NCBI GenBank assembly: GCA_947177685.1
Contig: CAMWVE010000001.1
Location: 1 to 64,000, forward strand
Length of the DNA: 64,000 nucleotides
Reading direction: 5' to 3'
Source of the DNA: an uncultured Porphyromonadaceae bacterium
Lineage (GTDB): Bacteria > Bacteroidota > Bacteroidia > Bacteroidales > Muribaculaceae
Positions 35,952-44,621 of this stretch are shown here, one piece after another. The notes below the pieces were generated by a model, which had not been told where the DNA came from, did not search any database, and saw only the letters and a program-made list of their open reading frames with translations. The position numbers and the translations under genes are program-made. Positions within the stretch are counted from its first letter, which is position 1. Each line of letters begins with the position of its first letter.

Positions 35952-36335
35952 CTATCGACGTAAAAGTCTGCGGACAACGTCAGAGTTGTGTCCTTTGGAA
36001 GATGAAGGTAACTGATTGGTTTTGCCGGTGTTAGAGCCGGAAAATTCTTTTTCATGATTGACAAGTTTCTCCGCTGCCTTTGCAGCTCGGCGTTCCGCTG
36101 CACGTTTCTTGCGTATGGCAGCTTCTCTCGCACCGTCAAAATCAAGTGACTCGTCAAGAGCCAGCATTTCAGTCTTAATAAGTCTGTAAGCTATCTCATC
36201 CTCCGGCTTCAGATTTTCAGGTTCCTTGCCACGCAGTGCAAAATCGTAGATTGCTCCCATGACCATGTCACGCAGTTCAGTTGAATAAGACTCTAAAATT
36301 TCAATCCACTCTTTCTTGATGATAATGTTTTTCAT
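35952..36335 (-). CDS. Small DUF6291-like protein
   Basis: 127-residue soluble protein. The first 65 residues (IIIKKEWIEILESYSTELRD, AIYDFALRGKEP, then IAYRLIKTEM) resemble the DUF6291 domain seen in phage-type and chromosomal proteins of Bacteroidetes. After that comes a basic, Ala/Lys/Arg-rich helix and a Ser-rich, disordered tail. Function unknown; DNA binding is possible but unproven. The ATG at 36335 is certain from the conserved start. An IS remnant begins 10 bases upstream and separates the gene from a promoter box at 36907. Confidence 0.65.
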   Translation of the reverse strand: MKNIIIKKEWIEILESYSTELRDMVMGAIYDFALRGKEPENLKPEDEIAYRLIKTEMLALDESLDFDGAREAAIRKKRAAERRAAKAAEKLVNHEKEFSGSNTGKTNQLPSSSKGHNSDVVRRLLRR

Positions 36336-36345
36336 AAATAATTTA

Positions 36346-36895
36346 GACCCCGTTCCCCAATATTTGTTAATGCTGGGACGGTCAAGTGTCGTGCAGATAT
36401 ATTCGCGCAGTGAGGGAGCAATGCGGTTGCATTGTGACCGAAACAAGCGGACGTAGATGCATGACGATTGACCGAAGCGAAGGTAACTTCTCATATACGG
36501 TACCCCATTTTGGAAAATCATTAGGCAAGAGTTTCCATTGACATCCCGTTTTGATTAAGTATAACACAGCATTCAGAACCTCAAATATGTCGGCTTTTGA
36601 TTTTGTCTTGAAAATTTCAGGAAGTCTCCCAATCACGAAATTGCGTTGACTAAGTGTTAAGTCTGTAGTATATCTCAAGCTAAAACAATAAGTTACAATA
36701 ATTTAAAATCATATAACATGTTTTGGATGCTTATAATTGTGTGCCGAGGTATAAAATTACATTATTTTCGCATCTTTGTGGCGCTTTTTGCCTTGTTCCT
36801 CAGTCATGTAGCTACGGCTACGCTCCTTCATCACAAGACAAAAATCACTCAGAGATATGCGATCCCAGCATTAACAAATATTGGGGAACGGGGTC
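36346..36895. mobile_element. 550-base IS5-like remnant with perfect 33-base terminal repeats
   Basis: The ends are perfect 33-base inverted repeats (36346-36378 and 36863-36895; outer part GACCCCGTTCCCCAATATTT). Direct TTA duplications flank them at 36343-36345 and 36896-36898, as left by IS5-type elements with TNA targets. Inside is the front part of a transposase on the minus strand and about 200 bases of AT-rich leader. At 550 bases with no complete transposase it is an internally deleted, non-autonomous copy. A shorter relative lies at 27008-27063. Confidence 0.88.
36382..36678 (-). pseudogene. Truncated IS5-family transposase (DUF4096 part)
   Basis: About 98 codons. [17 protein letters not shown], then [20 protein letters not shown] and [14 protein letters not shown] match the DUF4096 N-terminal domain of IS5-type transposases. 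After about residue 62 the sequence stops resembling the family and ends at the terminal repeat; no DDE domain is present. The frame opens at a TTG (36678) and no ATG is seen, so the true start is uncertain. Not expected to transpose. Confidence 0.8.
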
Positions 36896-36906
36896 TTAGT
36901 TTTTTG

Positions 36907-36914
36907 CAAAGGTA
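36907..36914 (-). promoter_or_regulatory. -7 element cut off from the DUF6291-like gene by the IS
   Basis: Minus-strand TACCTTTG, an exact TAnnTTTG, 11 bases outside the right end of the IS. Removing the IS and one TTA would put it 18 bases before the ATG of the 35952-36335 gene, the same spacing seen at many other genes here. Confidence 0.6.
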
Positions 36915-37032
36915 CTACCATTATCAGGAGGAAATACTGTTAATTGTAAGAGCCCCGATTTTTAACATCTCAATTGTCTGTAGTAGGAGAAAAAAGGGAA
37001 ATAACACGTCTATTATCGGAGAAAAAGGGAAA

Positions 37033-37072
37033 TCGCCCGCAATCAAATTGATAATATATTGATTGTGAGCGA
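37033..37072 (-). terminator. Terminator of tRNA-Arg
   Basis: TCGCCCGCAATCAA (37033-37046) pairs with TTGATTGTGAGCGA (37059-37072) with one mismatch and one G-T pair. On the minus strand a pyrimidine-rich tract (TTTCCCTTTTTC) follows. Confidence 0.75.
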
Positions 37073-37084
37073 TTTATTGTTGCG

Positions 37085-37158
37085 TGATTCGGATGCGACT
37101 CGAACGCATGACCGTCTGCTTAGAAGGCAGATGCTCTATCCAGCTGAGCTACCGAACC
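37085..37158 (-). tRNA. tRNA-Arg (TCT)
   Basis: 74-base cloverleaf on the minus strand. Acceptor GGTTCGG pairs with CCGAATC (one G-T), discriminator A. D arm AGCTCAGCTGGATAGAGC, anticodon stem TCTGC/GCAGA, loop CTTCTAA giving TCT, and T loop GTTCGAGTC. CCA is not encoded. Confidence 0.95.
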
Positions 37159-37200
37159 ATCTTTCCACAGTTTTTCCGAGCGAAAACTCTGTTTCGGGTG

Positions 37201-37208
37201 CAAAATTA
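37201..37208 (-). promoter_or_regulatory. -7 promoter element of tRNA-Arg
   Basis: Minus-strand TAATTTTG, an exact TAnnTTTG, 42 bases before the tRNA 5' end. Confidence 0.55.
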
Positions 37209-37286
37209 CAAAATATTTTTATTTCACACACACAAATTGTCAAAAAACTTTAGTTGTAGTTTGATGGGATGTTCAATAAAAAATGC

Positions 37287-37294
37287 TAACTTTG
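37287..37294 (+). promoter_or_regulatory. -7 promoter element of the ThiE-like operon
   Basis: TAACTTTG, exact TAnnTTTG, 23 bases before the ATG at 37318. The leader of about 18 bases leaves no room for a TPP riboswitch. Confidence 0.6.
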
Positions 37295-37317
37295 CAAAAG
37301 AACAATAATTTGAACTT

Positions 37318-37899
37318 ATGTTGCAATTTATAACCGTTAACAATATCGGAGTTCCGGTAAAGGAACAAGTCCGACTCGCCATAGAGGGCGGATGCCGATG
37401 GATACAGATGTCGATTGATCACTTGGATGAAGCCGCTCAGCGTGAGGTGGCTCAATCCATCATGCCGCTGTGCGAGGAGTATGAGGTGATGATGACCATA
37501 GAGCATAACGTGGCTTTGGTAGAGGAGCTTAAGGTGCATGGCGTTCATCTGTTTCCCGGCGATATGCTGCCCCGCGAAGTCCGTGCGGCTCTGGGCGCAC
37601 ATGCAGTCATAGGGGTCACTGTCACCACGGCTGAGGAAGTTATCAGCCTGCGCTCTGCCGATATAGATTATGTGCAGATAGGACCCTTCCCTCAGATTTC
37701 GCTTGAACAATATAAAGAGATTGCCTCACGCCTCAGAGAAGCTGACGTTCAGATTCCGGTTGTTGCCACAGGTGAAATTTCTCCGGAGGATGTGGAAAAC
37801 ATTCTTGAAACAGGAGTGATGGGTGTGGCAGTCGGTCAGAAGATAGCTACATCAGAAGATATTGCCGCTACGGTTAATAAGTATCTCAGTGTCAGATGA
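37318..37899 (+). CDS. ThiE/TenI-like TIM-barrel protein with altered active site
   Basis: 193-residue barrel of the thiamine-phosphate synthase family. Family landmarks are visible but changed: the substrate strand QLRxK is WIQMSI (28-33), the pyrophosphate loop INDR is TIEH (60-63), and GGI near the end is GEI (152-154). GVHLFPGD, IGVTVTTAEEV and DYVQIGPFPQIS keep the fold. It may be a ThiE paralog with another job, like TenI, rather than a thiamine enzyme. No other thiamine genes are nearby. It overlaps the next gene by ATGA. Confidence 0.7.
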   Translation: MLQFITVNNIGVPVKEQVRLAIEGGCRWIQMSIDHLDEAAQREVAQSIMPLCEEYEVMMTIEHNVALVEELKVHGVHLFPGDMLPREVRAALGAHAVIGVTVTTAEEVISLRSADIDYVQIGPFPQISLEQYKEIASRLREADVQIPVVATGEISPEDVENILETGVMGVAVGQKIATSEDIAATVNKYLSVR

Positions 37900-38921
37900 A
37901 CAACGCACCTGACAGCAAAGGGCTATGGTGGAAAATCGCACTACCCATAATTATTGGGTTAGGTGTGGTCATCTGGCTGTTTAACTCCGAGTTTAACGCG
38001 GAATCAATCAGCGAGATACGTTTCACGCCGCGAGTGTGGGTGTGCATAGGGCTTGCCTTGCTGGCAGTTGTGGGACGTGACGGCGGCATGGCATGGCGAT
38101 TCCGTGTGCTGACTGACGGCGAACTCAGTTGGAAAAGGGCGGTGAACGTTACCATGTTGTGCGAATTTACGTCAGCTATAACTCCCTCGTCAGTGGGTGG
38201 AAGTGCCCTGAGCATGTTCTTTTTGGGCAGGGAAGGAATAAAGATGGGTAGGGCAACGACACTCACCATGACAATATTGTTTCTCGATGAACTGTTTTTT
38301 GTAGTATTCACCCCCATCGTGTTTCTGTTGATACCATACGATGAACTTTTCGGATTCGGCTCAAAGGATTTTGTGGAAGGGGTTAAGATAGCGTTCTGGA
38401 TATTCTATTCGCTGATATTCCTCTGGACGGTGGTGCTGTTCGTGGGTATTATCCTGCGACCGTCGTGGATAAGATCGTTGATAATCAAACTGTTCTCTTT
38501 CCGACTGCTGCGACGATGGAAGGATGGTGCCACGGAGTTCGGTGACAATATGGTTGCCACATCGCGCAGCATCCGTGAGCGCAGTTTAGGCTGGTGGGTC
38601 CGCGGTTTCGCGGCTACAACGCTGTCGTGGGTAAGCCGCTACTTGGTGGTCAACGCCCTGATACTTGGGTTTGTGGCAACTGCACCGCAGGCTGTGGTGT
38701 TCTGCCGGCAGATAGTAATCTGGACGCTGCTGATGTTCTCTCCGACGCCCGGAGGGAGCGGCGTCAGCGAGTGGCTTTTCAGAGAGTATTACGGTGACAT
38801 CATCTCCGTGGCGAGCATAGTCATGATTCTGGCATTGCTATGGAGATTGCTGACATATTATTTATATCTTGCAGTGGGAGTTATTCTGCTCCCATCATTT
38901 ATCAGAAAAAAGAAAAAATGA
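37896..38921 (+). CDS. Lysylphosphatidylglycerol synthase TM-region/flippase-like membrane protein
   Basis: 341-residue inner-membrane protein with about eight hydrophobic segments. Conserved family patterns are AITPSSVGGSALSMFFL near residue 100 and MFSPTPGGSGVSEWLF near residue 290, as in the MprF-type flippase domain (LPG_synthase_TM, UPF0104). There is no C-terminal synthase domain, so lipid or glycan export is more likely than aminoacylation. Starts within the ThiE-like stop (ATGA) and ends within the kdsB start (ATGA). Confidence 0.82.
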   Translation: MNNAPDSKGLWWKIALPIIIGLGVVIWLFNSEFNAESISEIRFTPRVWVCIGLALLAVVGRDGGMAWRFRVLTDGELSWKRAVNVTMLCEFTSAITPSSVGGSALSMFFLGREGIKMGRATTLTMTILFLDELFFVVFTPIVFLLIPYDELFGFGSKDFVEGVKIAFWIFYSLIFLWTVVLFVGIILRPSWIRSLIIKLFSFRLLRRWKDGATEFGDNMVATSRSIRERSLGWWVRGFAATTLSWVSRYLVVNALILGFVATAPQAVVFCRQIVIWTLLMFSPTPGGSGVSEWLFREYYGDIISVASIVMILALLWRLLTYYLYLAVGVILLPSFIRKKKK

Positions 38922-39682
38922 CGAAATTTATTGGCATAATTCCGGCGCGTTACGCATCGAGCCGTTTTCCCGGCAAACCGCTTGCCGACATCTGTGGCAT
39001 GACCATGATTGAACGTGTCTACAAACGTGCCTCTCAGGAACTTGATGAGGTGGTGGTGGCAACGGATGACGAGCGTATCCGTGAGGACGTGGAGCGCTTC
39101 GGGGGGAAGGTGATAATGACTTCGCCCGACCACAAGAGCGGTACGGACCGCGTCAACGAGGCATATCATCTCTCAGGATCTGACGCCGATGTAATCATAA
39201 ATATTCAGGGTGATGAGCCTTTCGTGGCTCCCTCGCAGATCCGTGAACTGAAAAAATGCTTCAACTATCCGGAAACGCGCATAGCCACACTTGCGCGCTT
39301 GTTTGATAAGTCATTCGGTTTCGATGCTTTGTTTGACCCCAACAAGGTTAAGGTCATTTTCAATAATCAGAACCGCGCCATATATTTCAGCCGTGCCATT
39401 ATCCCTTATGTGCGTGGCGCAGAATGGCAGAAATGGCTCGACTTGCGAGAATTCTACATCCATGTGGGCATGTATGCCTATCGTGCCGAAGTGCTTGATG
39501 CGCTCACAAAGTTGCCGCAGTCATCGCTCGAACTTGCCGAGTCGCTCGAACAGCTCCGATGGATTGAAAACGGATATGAAATAATGATTGGAACCACGGA
39601 TGAACCTACCATAGGTATAGATACTCCTGAGGATTTGGAGGAAGCGATAAGGTTCTGTAAATCACACGAAAATGTTGATTGA
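38918..39682 (+). CDS. kdsB: CMP-KDO synthetase
   Basis: 254-residue 3-deoxy-manno-octulosonate cytidylyltransferase that activates KDO with CTP for lipopolysaccharide core. Motifs: IPARYASSRFPGKPL at the start (CTP binding), TSPDHKSGTDRVNEA, NIQGDEPFV and the C-terminal IDTPEDLEEA. The ATG at 38918 overlaps the previous stop by four bases and begins the conserved strand. Ends overlapping the next gene by 11 bases, so four genes form one tightly coupled operon. Confidence 0.95.
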   Translation: MTKFIGIIPARYASSRFPGKPLADICGMTMIERVYKRASQELDEVVVATDDERIREDVERFGGKVIMTSPDHKSGTDRVNEAYHLSGSDADVIINIQGDEPFVAPSQIRELKKCFNYPETRIATLARLFDKSFGFDALFDPNKVKVIFNNQNRAIYFSRAIIPYVRGAEWQKWLDLREFYIHVGMYAYRAEVLDALTKLPQSSLELAESLEQLRWIENGYEIMIGTTDEPTIGIDTPEDLEEAIRFCKSHENVD

Positions 39683-40967
39683 CCGCACCATAGCACCACA
39701 GGTTAACGAGTTCGGTTTCTTTAAATTGGAGACTCCCCGGAGGTTAGTCACTCCGTCAGGCACCACGGTTGATCTGCTTGAGAAGGGTGATGAGGATGTG
39801 TGCATGCTGACGGTTCTGTTCCCATCCGGTGAAATGGAATCTCCATCCAACGAGCTGTTGCGACTGCTTGCAGCCGTGTGGCGTGAAGGAACAATGAACC
39901 TGACAGCTGATGAAGTCGCTGACCGATTGGATTTTTACGGTGCGTGGACCGAGATAACAACCTCGTTGCATTACACCCATCTGACTCTCTATGCCCTGAC
40001 ATCACGGCTTAAGGAACTGCTTCCGCTCTTCGCCGACATAATCCTGCATCCTCTGTTAAGCGATGAACCGCTTCAGCGCATGAAAATCAAGCTGTGCAGC
40101 AACCTAAAAATTATGAAAGAGAAGGTGAAGGTGGTTGCCAAAAGGTTGATGAAGGAGCAAATGCTTGGCAGTGAGCATCCTGAAGCCCGCATGCAGACTG
40201 AGCAAGGATTCAACGATGTAACATCGGAAATGCTGCGCGAGCATCACAGGCTTATAACATCGACGCGCCCCGTAGTGATGCTTGCCGGAAAGGTAACTGC
40301 CGATGTTGTTGCAGCGACACTTGAATTTGCAGAAAATATCACCCCTGTCAACCCATACGATGCCAAAAACAAGATATTGCCTCCTGCGCCCGGAATGGAA
40401 CGCCGGGTTCACAAACTTATGTCAGACAAGGAACAGACGGCTGTGGTAATGAGCTTTCCTGCCATACCGCGAACTCATCCTGATTACAACGACCTGCGCA
40501 TAGCGGTGATGCTTCTCGGCGGATATTTCGGGAGCCGGTTGATGACCAATATCCGTGAGGAGAAGGGATATACCTACGGCATAAACGCTTCATTGATAGG
40601 CTGTAAAGAGATATATTACATAGCCATTGAATGTGAGTGTGATAACGCCAATGTGGAGGGTGTGATTTCCGAGACCCGCAACGAACTCAGGCGACTTGCA
40701 ACCGAACCTGTCGGAGAAGAGGAACTGACTGTGGTGAAACGGATTATAAAATCATCGTTGGCTTCAATGCTCGATGATCCGTTTGATATGGCAGGCTATT
40801 ATGTGGGACAAATTTACTTGGGCTATCCTGAGGATTATTTCGTCGAGCAGCAAAATGCTCTTGACGCCATAACACCGCAAAGGATAATGGAGCTTGCGCG
40901 TCAATATCTCAACCCTGAAAAAATGTACATCGCAACTGCCGGGGGCTGCAAACCGTCGGCAGAATAA
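39672..40967 (+). CDS. M16-family protein lacking the zinc-binding HxxEH motif
   Basis: 431 residues with the two-domain M16 layout. At the place of HxxEH (GLAHFLEHMLFKGT in active members) the sequence is LLRLLAAVWREGT, with Arg64, Ala67 and Ala68 replacing His, Glu and His, so it cannot bind zinc there. The second half keeps GYFGSRLMTNIREEKGYTYG, the R/Y region of M16 partner subunits. It is therefore probably a non-catalytic M16 partner. No catalytic M16 gene lies next to it. No signal peptide. It is the last gene of the operon. Confidence 0.8.
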   Translation: MLIDRTIAPQVNEFGFFKLETPRRLVTPSGTTVDLLEKGDEDVCMLTVLFPSGEMESPSNELLRLLAAVWREGTMNLTADEVADRLDFYGAWTEITTSLHYTHLTLYALTSRLKELLPLFADIILHPLLSDEPLQRMKIKLCSNLKIMKEKVKVVAKRLMKEQMLGSEHPEARMQTEQGFNDVTSEMLREHHRLITSTRPVVMLAGKVTADVVAATLEFAENITPVNPYDAKNKILPPAPGMERRVHKLMSDKEQTAVVMSFPAIPRTHPDYNDLRIAVMLLGGYFGSRLMTNIREEKGYTYGINASLIGCKEIYYIAIECECDNANVEGVISETRNELRRLATEPVGEEELTVVKRIIKSSLASMLDDPFDMAGYYVGQIYLGYPEDYFVEQQNALDAITPQRIMELARQYLNPEKMYIATAGGCKPSAE

Positions 40968-41017
40968 AAATATGTAGATTATTGGCTCCTAAGGTGTGTC
41001 GGCAGCAAAAAAAGTGC

Positions 41018-41025
41018 TAAATTTG
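41018..41025 (+). promoter_or_regulatory. -7 promoter element of lysC-lysA
   Basis: TAAATTTG, exact TAnnTTTG. The leader of about 58 bases carries a small CCGGT/ACCGG hairpin at 41045-41057 and is too short for a lysine riboswitch. Confidence 0.55.
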
Positions 41026-41088
41026 CAGTGTGATAACTTGTTTGCCGGTTTGACCGGATGGAACTATTTATTGAAGAGAATCTGAAGA

Positions 41089-42405
41089 ATGAAAGTGTTG
41101 AAATTCGGTGGAACATCGGTAGGTTCCGCCCAACGCATAAAAAATGTTGCCGAACTTATTCGCAACCGTGGCAGAAACATTGTCGTGCTATCAGCTATGT
41201 CAGGCACAACCAACACACTTGTGGAAATTGCCGATTATCTGCGTCGTGGCAACATTGACGGTGCTAAGGAAACCGTTAACAATCTTGAAAAGAAGTATGC
41301 CCGCGAACTGGCAGAACTGTTCGCCGATGAGCAGTGGCTATCAGCTGCCCGCGATGCTGTCAATGCTTGTTTCGCCGTGATACGCAGCTTCACCGAAACC
41401 CCTTTTGCAACAGCAGAAAAAACTATTCTTGCGCAAGGCGAGAAGATATCCACCGCCATGATGTACTGTTATCTTCAGTCACTGGGCGTGAATGTTATAC
41501 TGCTCGATGCACTGGAATTTATGCGTACCGATGCTAATTCCGAGCCCGAGATAACTTACACCCGCAACCGCCTGCGCCCGCTGCTTCAGCGTTATCCCGA
41601 TGCGCAATTGTTCCTCACGCAGGGCTACATTTGCCGTAACTCCAATAGCGGTGTCGACAATCTGCAGCGAGGGGGCAGCGACCTGACCGCGTCGCTTATC
41701 GGAGCAGCCATACAGGCTGAGGAAATAGAAATATGGACCGATATCGACGGCATGCACAACAATGACCCGCGATATGTCGACGGCACTGCTCCGGTTGATC
41801 ATCTGCACTTTGAGGAAGCTGCGGAACTGGCGTATTTCGGCGCAAAAATTCTCCATCCGGCATGCGTGTTGCCTGCCAAGCTGAACAATATTCCCGTGCG
41901 GCTGCTCAACACCATGGACCCTCAGGCTAAAGGCACTACGATCGACAACAACTTCGTTCATCATCCGCGTGGAATAAAGGCTATCGCGGCAAAGGACAAT
42001 ATTACGGCTGTGAGAATAAAGAGCGGTCGCATGCTGCTCGCTTACGGCTTCCTGCATAAGGTTTTTGAGATTTTCGAGACATACCGCACCCCCATAGACA
42101 TGATAGCCACTTCGGAAGTGGGTGTATCGGTGACCGTTGACAACGATCAAAATCTTCACACCATTATTGACGAACTGAAGAAATTCGCCACTGTGACGGT
42201 GGACCGTGATATGGTCATAATTTGCGTGGTTGGTGACCTCGAATGGCACAACTGCGGTCTGGAAACCAAGGCATTGGAGGCGATGGGCGAAATCCCGGTA
42301 AGGATGATTTCCTACGGAGGAAGCGACTACAACATTTCATTCCTCATCCACAAGAATGACAAAGTAAAGGCGTTGAACTCACTTAGCAAGCATTTGTTCA
42401 AATAA
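41089..42405 (+). CDS. lysC: Aspartate kinase, monofunctional
   Basis: 438-residue kinase that phosphorylates aspartate, the first step to lysine, threonine and methionine. N-terminal KFGGTSVG, then GRGGSDLTA-like [14 protein letters not shown], and [15 protein letters not shown] give the amino-acid kinase domain. Two ACT domains follow (about 290-438), the site of amino-acid feedback. The C-terminus shows no homoserine dehydrogenase. Its stop shares a base with the lysA start (TAATG), so the pair should be lysine-directed. Confidence 0.94.
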   Translation: MKVLKFGGTSVGSAQRIKNVAELIRNRGRNIVVLSAMSGTTNTLVEIADYLRRGNIDGAKETVNNLEKKYARELAELFADEQWLSAARDAVNACFAVIRSFTETPFATAEKTILAQGEKISTAMMYCYLQSLGVNVILLDALEFMRTDANSEPEITYTRNRLRPLLQRYPDAQLFLTQGYICRNSNSGVDNLQRGGSDLTASLIGAAIQAEEIEIWTDIDGMHNNDPRYVDGTAPVDHLHFEEAAELAYFGAKILHPACVLPAKLNNIPVRLLNTMDPQAKGTTIDNNFVHHPRGIKAIAAKDNITAVRIKSGRMLLAYGFLHKVFEIFETYRTPIDMIATSEVGVSVTVDNDQNLHTIIDELKKFATVTVDRDMVIICVVGDLEWHNCGLETKALEAMGEIPVRMISYGGSDYNISFLIHKNDKVKALNSLSKHLFK

Positions 42406-43550
42406 TGAAATTTCCTTTTGACCCGTCTGAGGTGGTGACTCCGAGCTATCTCTATGACCTCGGACTCCTTCAAATGACACTGTCCCGCATCAGGGACTGC
42501 ATAGCCGGCAGACCCTTCAAGGTTCACTATGCCATCAAGGCTAACAATGACCGCAGGTTGCTCGACCTGATTGCCATGTACGGACTCGGCGCGGATTGCG
42601 TTAGCATCGGCGAGGTGAAATATGCCATTGAAACCGGCTTTGAAAAAAATAATGTCGTGTTCGCCGGCGTGGCAAAGACCGACAACGAGATTACACAGGC
42701 GTTGAGCTACGGCATAGAGTGTATCCATGTCGAGTCAATGGAGGAGCTGGTGAATGTCGATGCCATTGCGTGTCGTATGAAAAAGAAGGCACGCATAGCG
42801 CTCAGAATTAATCCTGACATCGACGCCCACACACACCATTATATTACTACAGGACTGGCTGAGAACAAGTTCGGAATTGACCTGCGCAAAGCTGATGAGG
42901 CTATTCGGCTTGCCATGTCGCTGGAAAATGTGGAACTTAAAGGATTGCATTTCCACATAGGCAGTCAGATTCTGACACACGAACCGTTCAAATTGCTCTG
43001 CGAGCGGATAAACACGCTGCTCGCACATGTCAGATCAGTGCATGGCGTCACATTGAAATATGTCAATGTGGGAGGTGGACTCGGCATTGACTATGAGCAT
43101 CCCGACCAACATCCTGTATCTGATTTCAAAGGTTATTTCGATACCTTCGCCAACAACCTGAAACTGGAGGATGGGCAGGAGGTTCACTTTGAACTCGGAC
43201 GTTCCATTGTGGCTCAATGTGGTTCGTTGCTCACCCGTGTAATATATGTGAAGCAGGGTGTGGAGAAGAAATTTGTAATTGTCGACGGCGGCATGAACAA
43301 TCTTATCCGTCCGGCTCTCTATCAGGCTTATCATCTGATTCAGAACTTGTCAAATCCCGTGGGACAGACAGATAAATATGATGTGGTAGGTCCCATCTGC
43401 GAGTCAGCCGATGTATTTGCCGAAAATCGTGAGTTACCGCTTACCGGACGTGGAGATCTTCTTGCCATAAGATCGGCAGGTGCCTACGGTCAGACAATGG
43501 CTTCGCACTACAACATGCGCCCTGAAGCTGATGTCTATTACATAAGATAA
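42405..43550 (+). CDS. lysA: Diaminopimelate decarboxylase
   Basis: 381-residue PLP enzyme of the alanine-racemase-fold group that makes lysine from meso-DAP. PLP lysine Lys45 is in HYAIKAN; HFHIGSQI and VGGGLGIDY hold the phosphate, ELGRSIVAQCG binds substrate, and GPICESADVF carries the catalytic Cys. Slightly shorter than the roughly 420-residue norm. It overlaps lysC by one base. Confidence 0.94.
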   Translation: MKFPFDPSEVVTPSYLYDLGLLQMTLSRIRDCIAGRPFKVHYAIKANNDRRLLDLIAMYGLGADCVSIGEVKYAIETGFEKNNVVFAGVAKTDNEITQALSYGIECIHVESMEELVNVDAIACRMKKKARIALRINPDIDAHTHHYITTGLAENKFGIDLRKADEAIRLAMSLENVELKGLHFHIGSQILTHEPFKLLCERINTLLAHVRSVHGVTLKYVNVGGGLGIDYEHPDQHPVSDFKGYFDTFANNLKLEDGQEVHFELGRSIVAQCGSLLTRVIYVKQGVEKKFVIVDGGMNNLIRPALYQAYHLIQNLSNPVGQTDKYDVVGPICESADVFAENRELPLTGRGDLLAIRSAGAYGQTMASHYNMRPEADVYYIR

Positions 43551-43577
43551 TCTGAAAATTAACTAAAAATCAAAGAT

Positions 43578-44423
43578 ATGAAATCTCGTGACGAATTGAT
43601 TGATGACCTACTGAACCTCGCGTTTGCCGAGGATATAGGCGACGGTGACCACACCACTCTCAGCACTATTCCCGCTGATGAAATGGGCAAACAGCATCTG
43701 CTGATCAAAGAACCGGGCATACTGGCAGGTGTGGATATCGCTGCCAAAGTGTTTGAAAAGTTTGACCCTTCTCTGAAAATGACTGTTTTCAAGCACGATG
43801 GCGATGAGGTGAAACCGGGCGATATAGCTTTTGTGGTGGAGGGACCGGTGCGGTCGCTGCTGCAAACCGAGCGCACCATGCTCAACATCATGCAGCGCAT
43901 GAGCGGTATTGCAACTACAACTCACAAATATCAGAGCCGACTCGATGGACTCAAGACAAAAGTACTTGACACTCGCAAGACAACTCCCGGAATGAGATTG
44001 CTTGAAAAAGAGGCAGTTAAGATTGGCGGCGGAAGCAATCACCGCATCGGTCTTTTCGATATGATTCTCATCAAGGACAATCATGTGGATTTCGCCGGAG
44101 GCATTTCTCAGGCTGTAAAGGCTGCCAAAGAGTATTGCATGAACCATGGCAAAGACCTGAAAATTGAAGTGGAAGTGCGTAATACCGAAGAAATCAAGCA
44201 GGCACTTGATGCAGGTGTTGACCGAATTATGCTTGATAACTTTACTCCTGAACGCACTCGTGAGGCAGTGGAACTGATTGGCGGTCGCACTGAAGTTGAA
44301 TCGTCGGGCGGCATCACACTTGACACACTCCGTGCTTATGGTGAGGCTGGTGTCGACTTCATTTCAGTTGGCGCTCTGACACATTCTGTCAAAGGACTCG
44401 ACATGAGTTTCAAAGCTTGCTAA
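43578..44423 (+). CDS. nadC: Nicotinate-nucleotide pyrophosphorylase (carboxylating)
   Basis: 281-residue quinolinate phosphoribosyltransferase of NAD synthesis. AEDIGDGDHTT, the invariant RTMLNIMQRMSGIAT, LDTRKTTPGMR, GGGSNHR and EVESSGGI match the family throughout. Length is normal. It follows lysA by 27 bases and may share its transcript. A strong hairpin terminator follows. Confidence 0.95.
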   Translation: MKSRDELIDDLLNLAFAEDIGDGDHTTLSTIPADEMGKQHLLIKEPGILAGVDIAAKVFEKFDPSLKMTVFKHDGDEVKPGDIAFVVEGPVRSLLQTERTMLNIMQRMSGIATTTHKYQSRLDGLKTKVLDTRKTTPGMRLLEKEAVKIGGGSNHRIGLFDMILIKDNHVDFAGGISQAVKAAKEYCMNHGKDLKIEVEVRNTEEIKQALDAGVDRIMLDNFTPERTREAVELIGGRTEVESSGGITLDTLRAYGEAGVDFISVGALTHSVKGLDMSFKAC

Positions 44424-44446
44424 ATTATCAGATATTAAATTACTTG

Positions 44447-44492
44447 ATTTTCAGGGCGTATCAAAATGCAAATTTTGAAACGCCCTGAAAAT
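44447..44492 (+). terminator. Terminator of the lysC-lysA-nadC unit
   Basis: ATTTTCAGGGCGT (44447-44459) pairs with ACGCCCTGAAAAT (44480-44492). The inner TCAAAA/TTTTGA extends the stem after one A-A mismatch. TTATT follows. Confidence 0.85.
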
Positions 44493-44567
44493 TTATTACG
44501 GATGGGTTCAGTCTCCGGAATTAATATTTTTTACAATGTGAGAACCAAAAATTGTTTATAGATGTTA

Positions 44568-44575
44568 TAATTTTG
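44568..44575 (+). promoter_or_regulatory. -7 promoter element of the fimbrial cluster
   Basis: TAATTTTG, exact TAnnTTTG, 46 bases before the first gene. No invertible flanking repeats are seen, so no phase switch is evident. Confidence 0.5.
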
Positions 44576-44621
44576 TACTTCAGAAGCATCACTTATGCTA
44601 TCCCTGTAAGGCGATATTATT

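Noticed and set aside
36718-37062. Plus-strand open frame of 114 codons across the IS right end
   Set aside because: It crosses the terminal repeat, the TTA duplication and the displaced promoter, with no family resemblance.
37295-37317. TPP riboswitch before the ThiE-like gene
   Set aside because: The leader is about 20 bases and carries no THI-box sequence.
41026-41088. Lysine riboswitch before lysC
   Set aside because: The leader is only about 60 bases, far too short, with just a 5-base hairpin.
41479-42249. 256-codon open frame antisense to lysC
   Set aside because: Sits inside the conserved aspartate kinase gene, His-rich nonsense composition, no start context.
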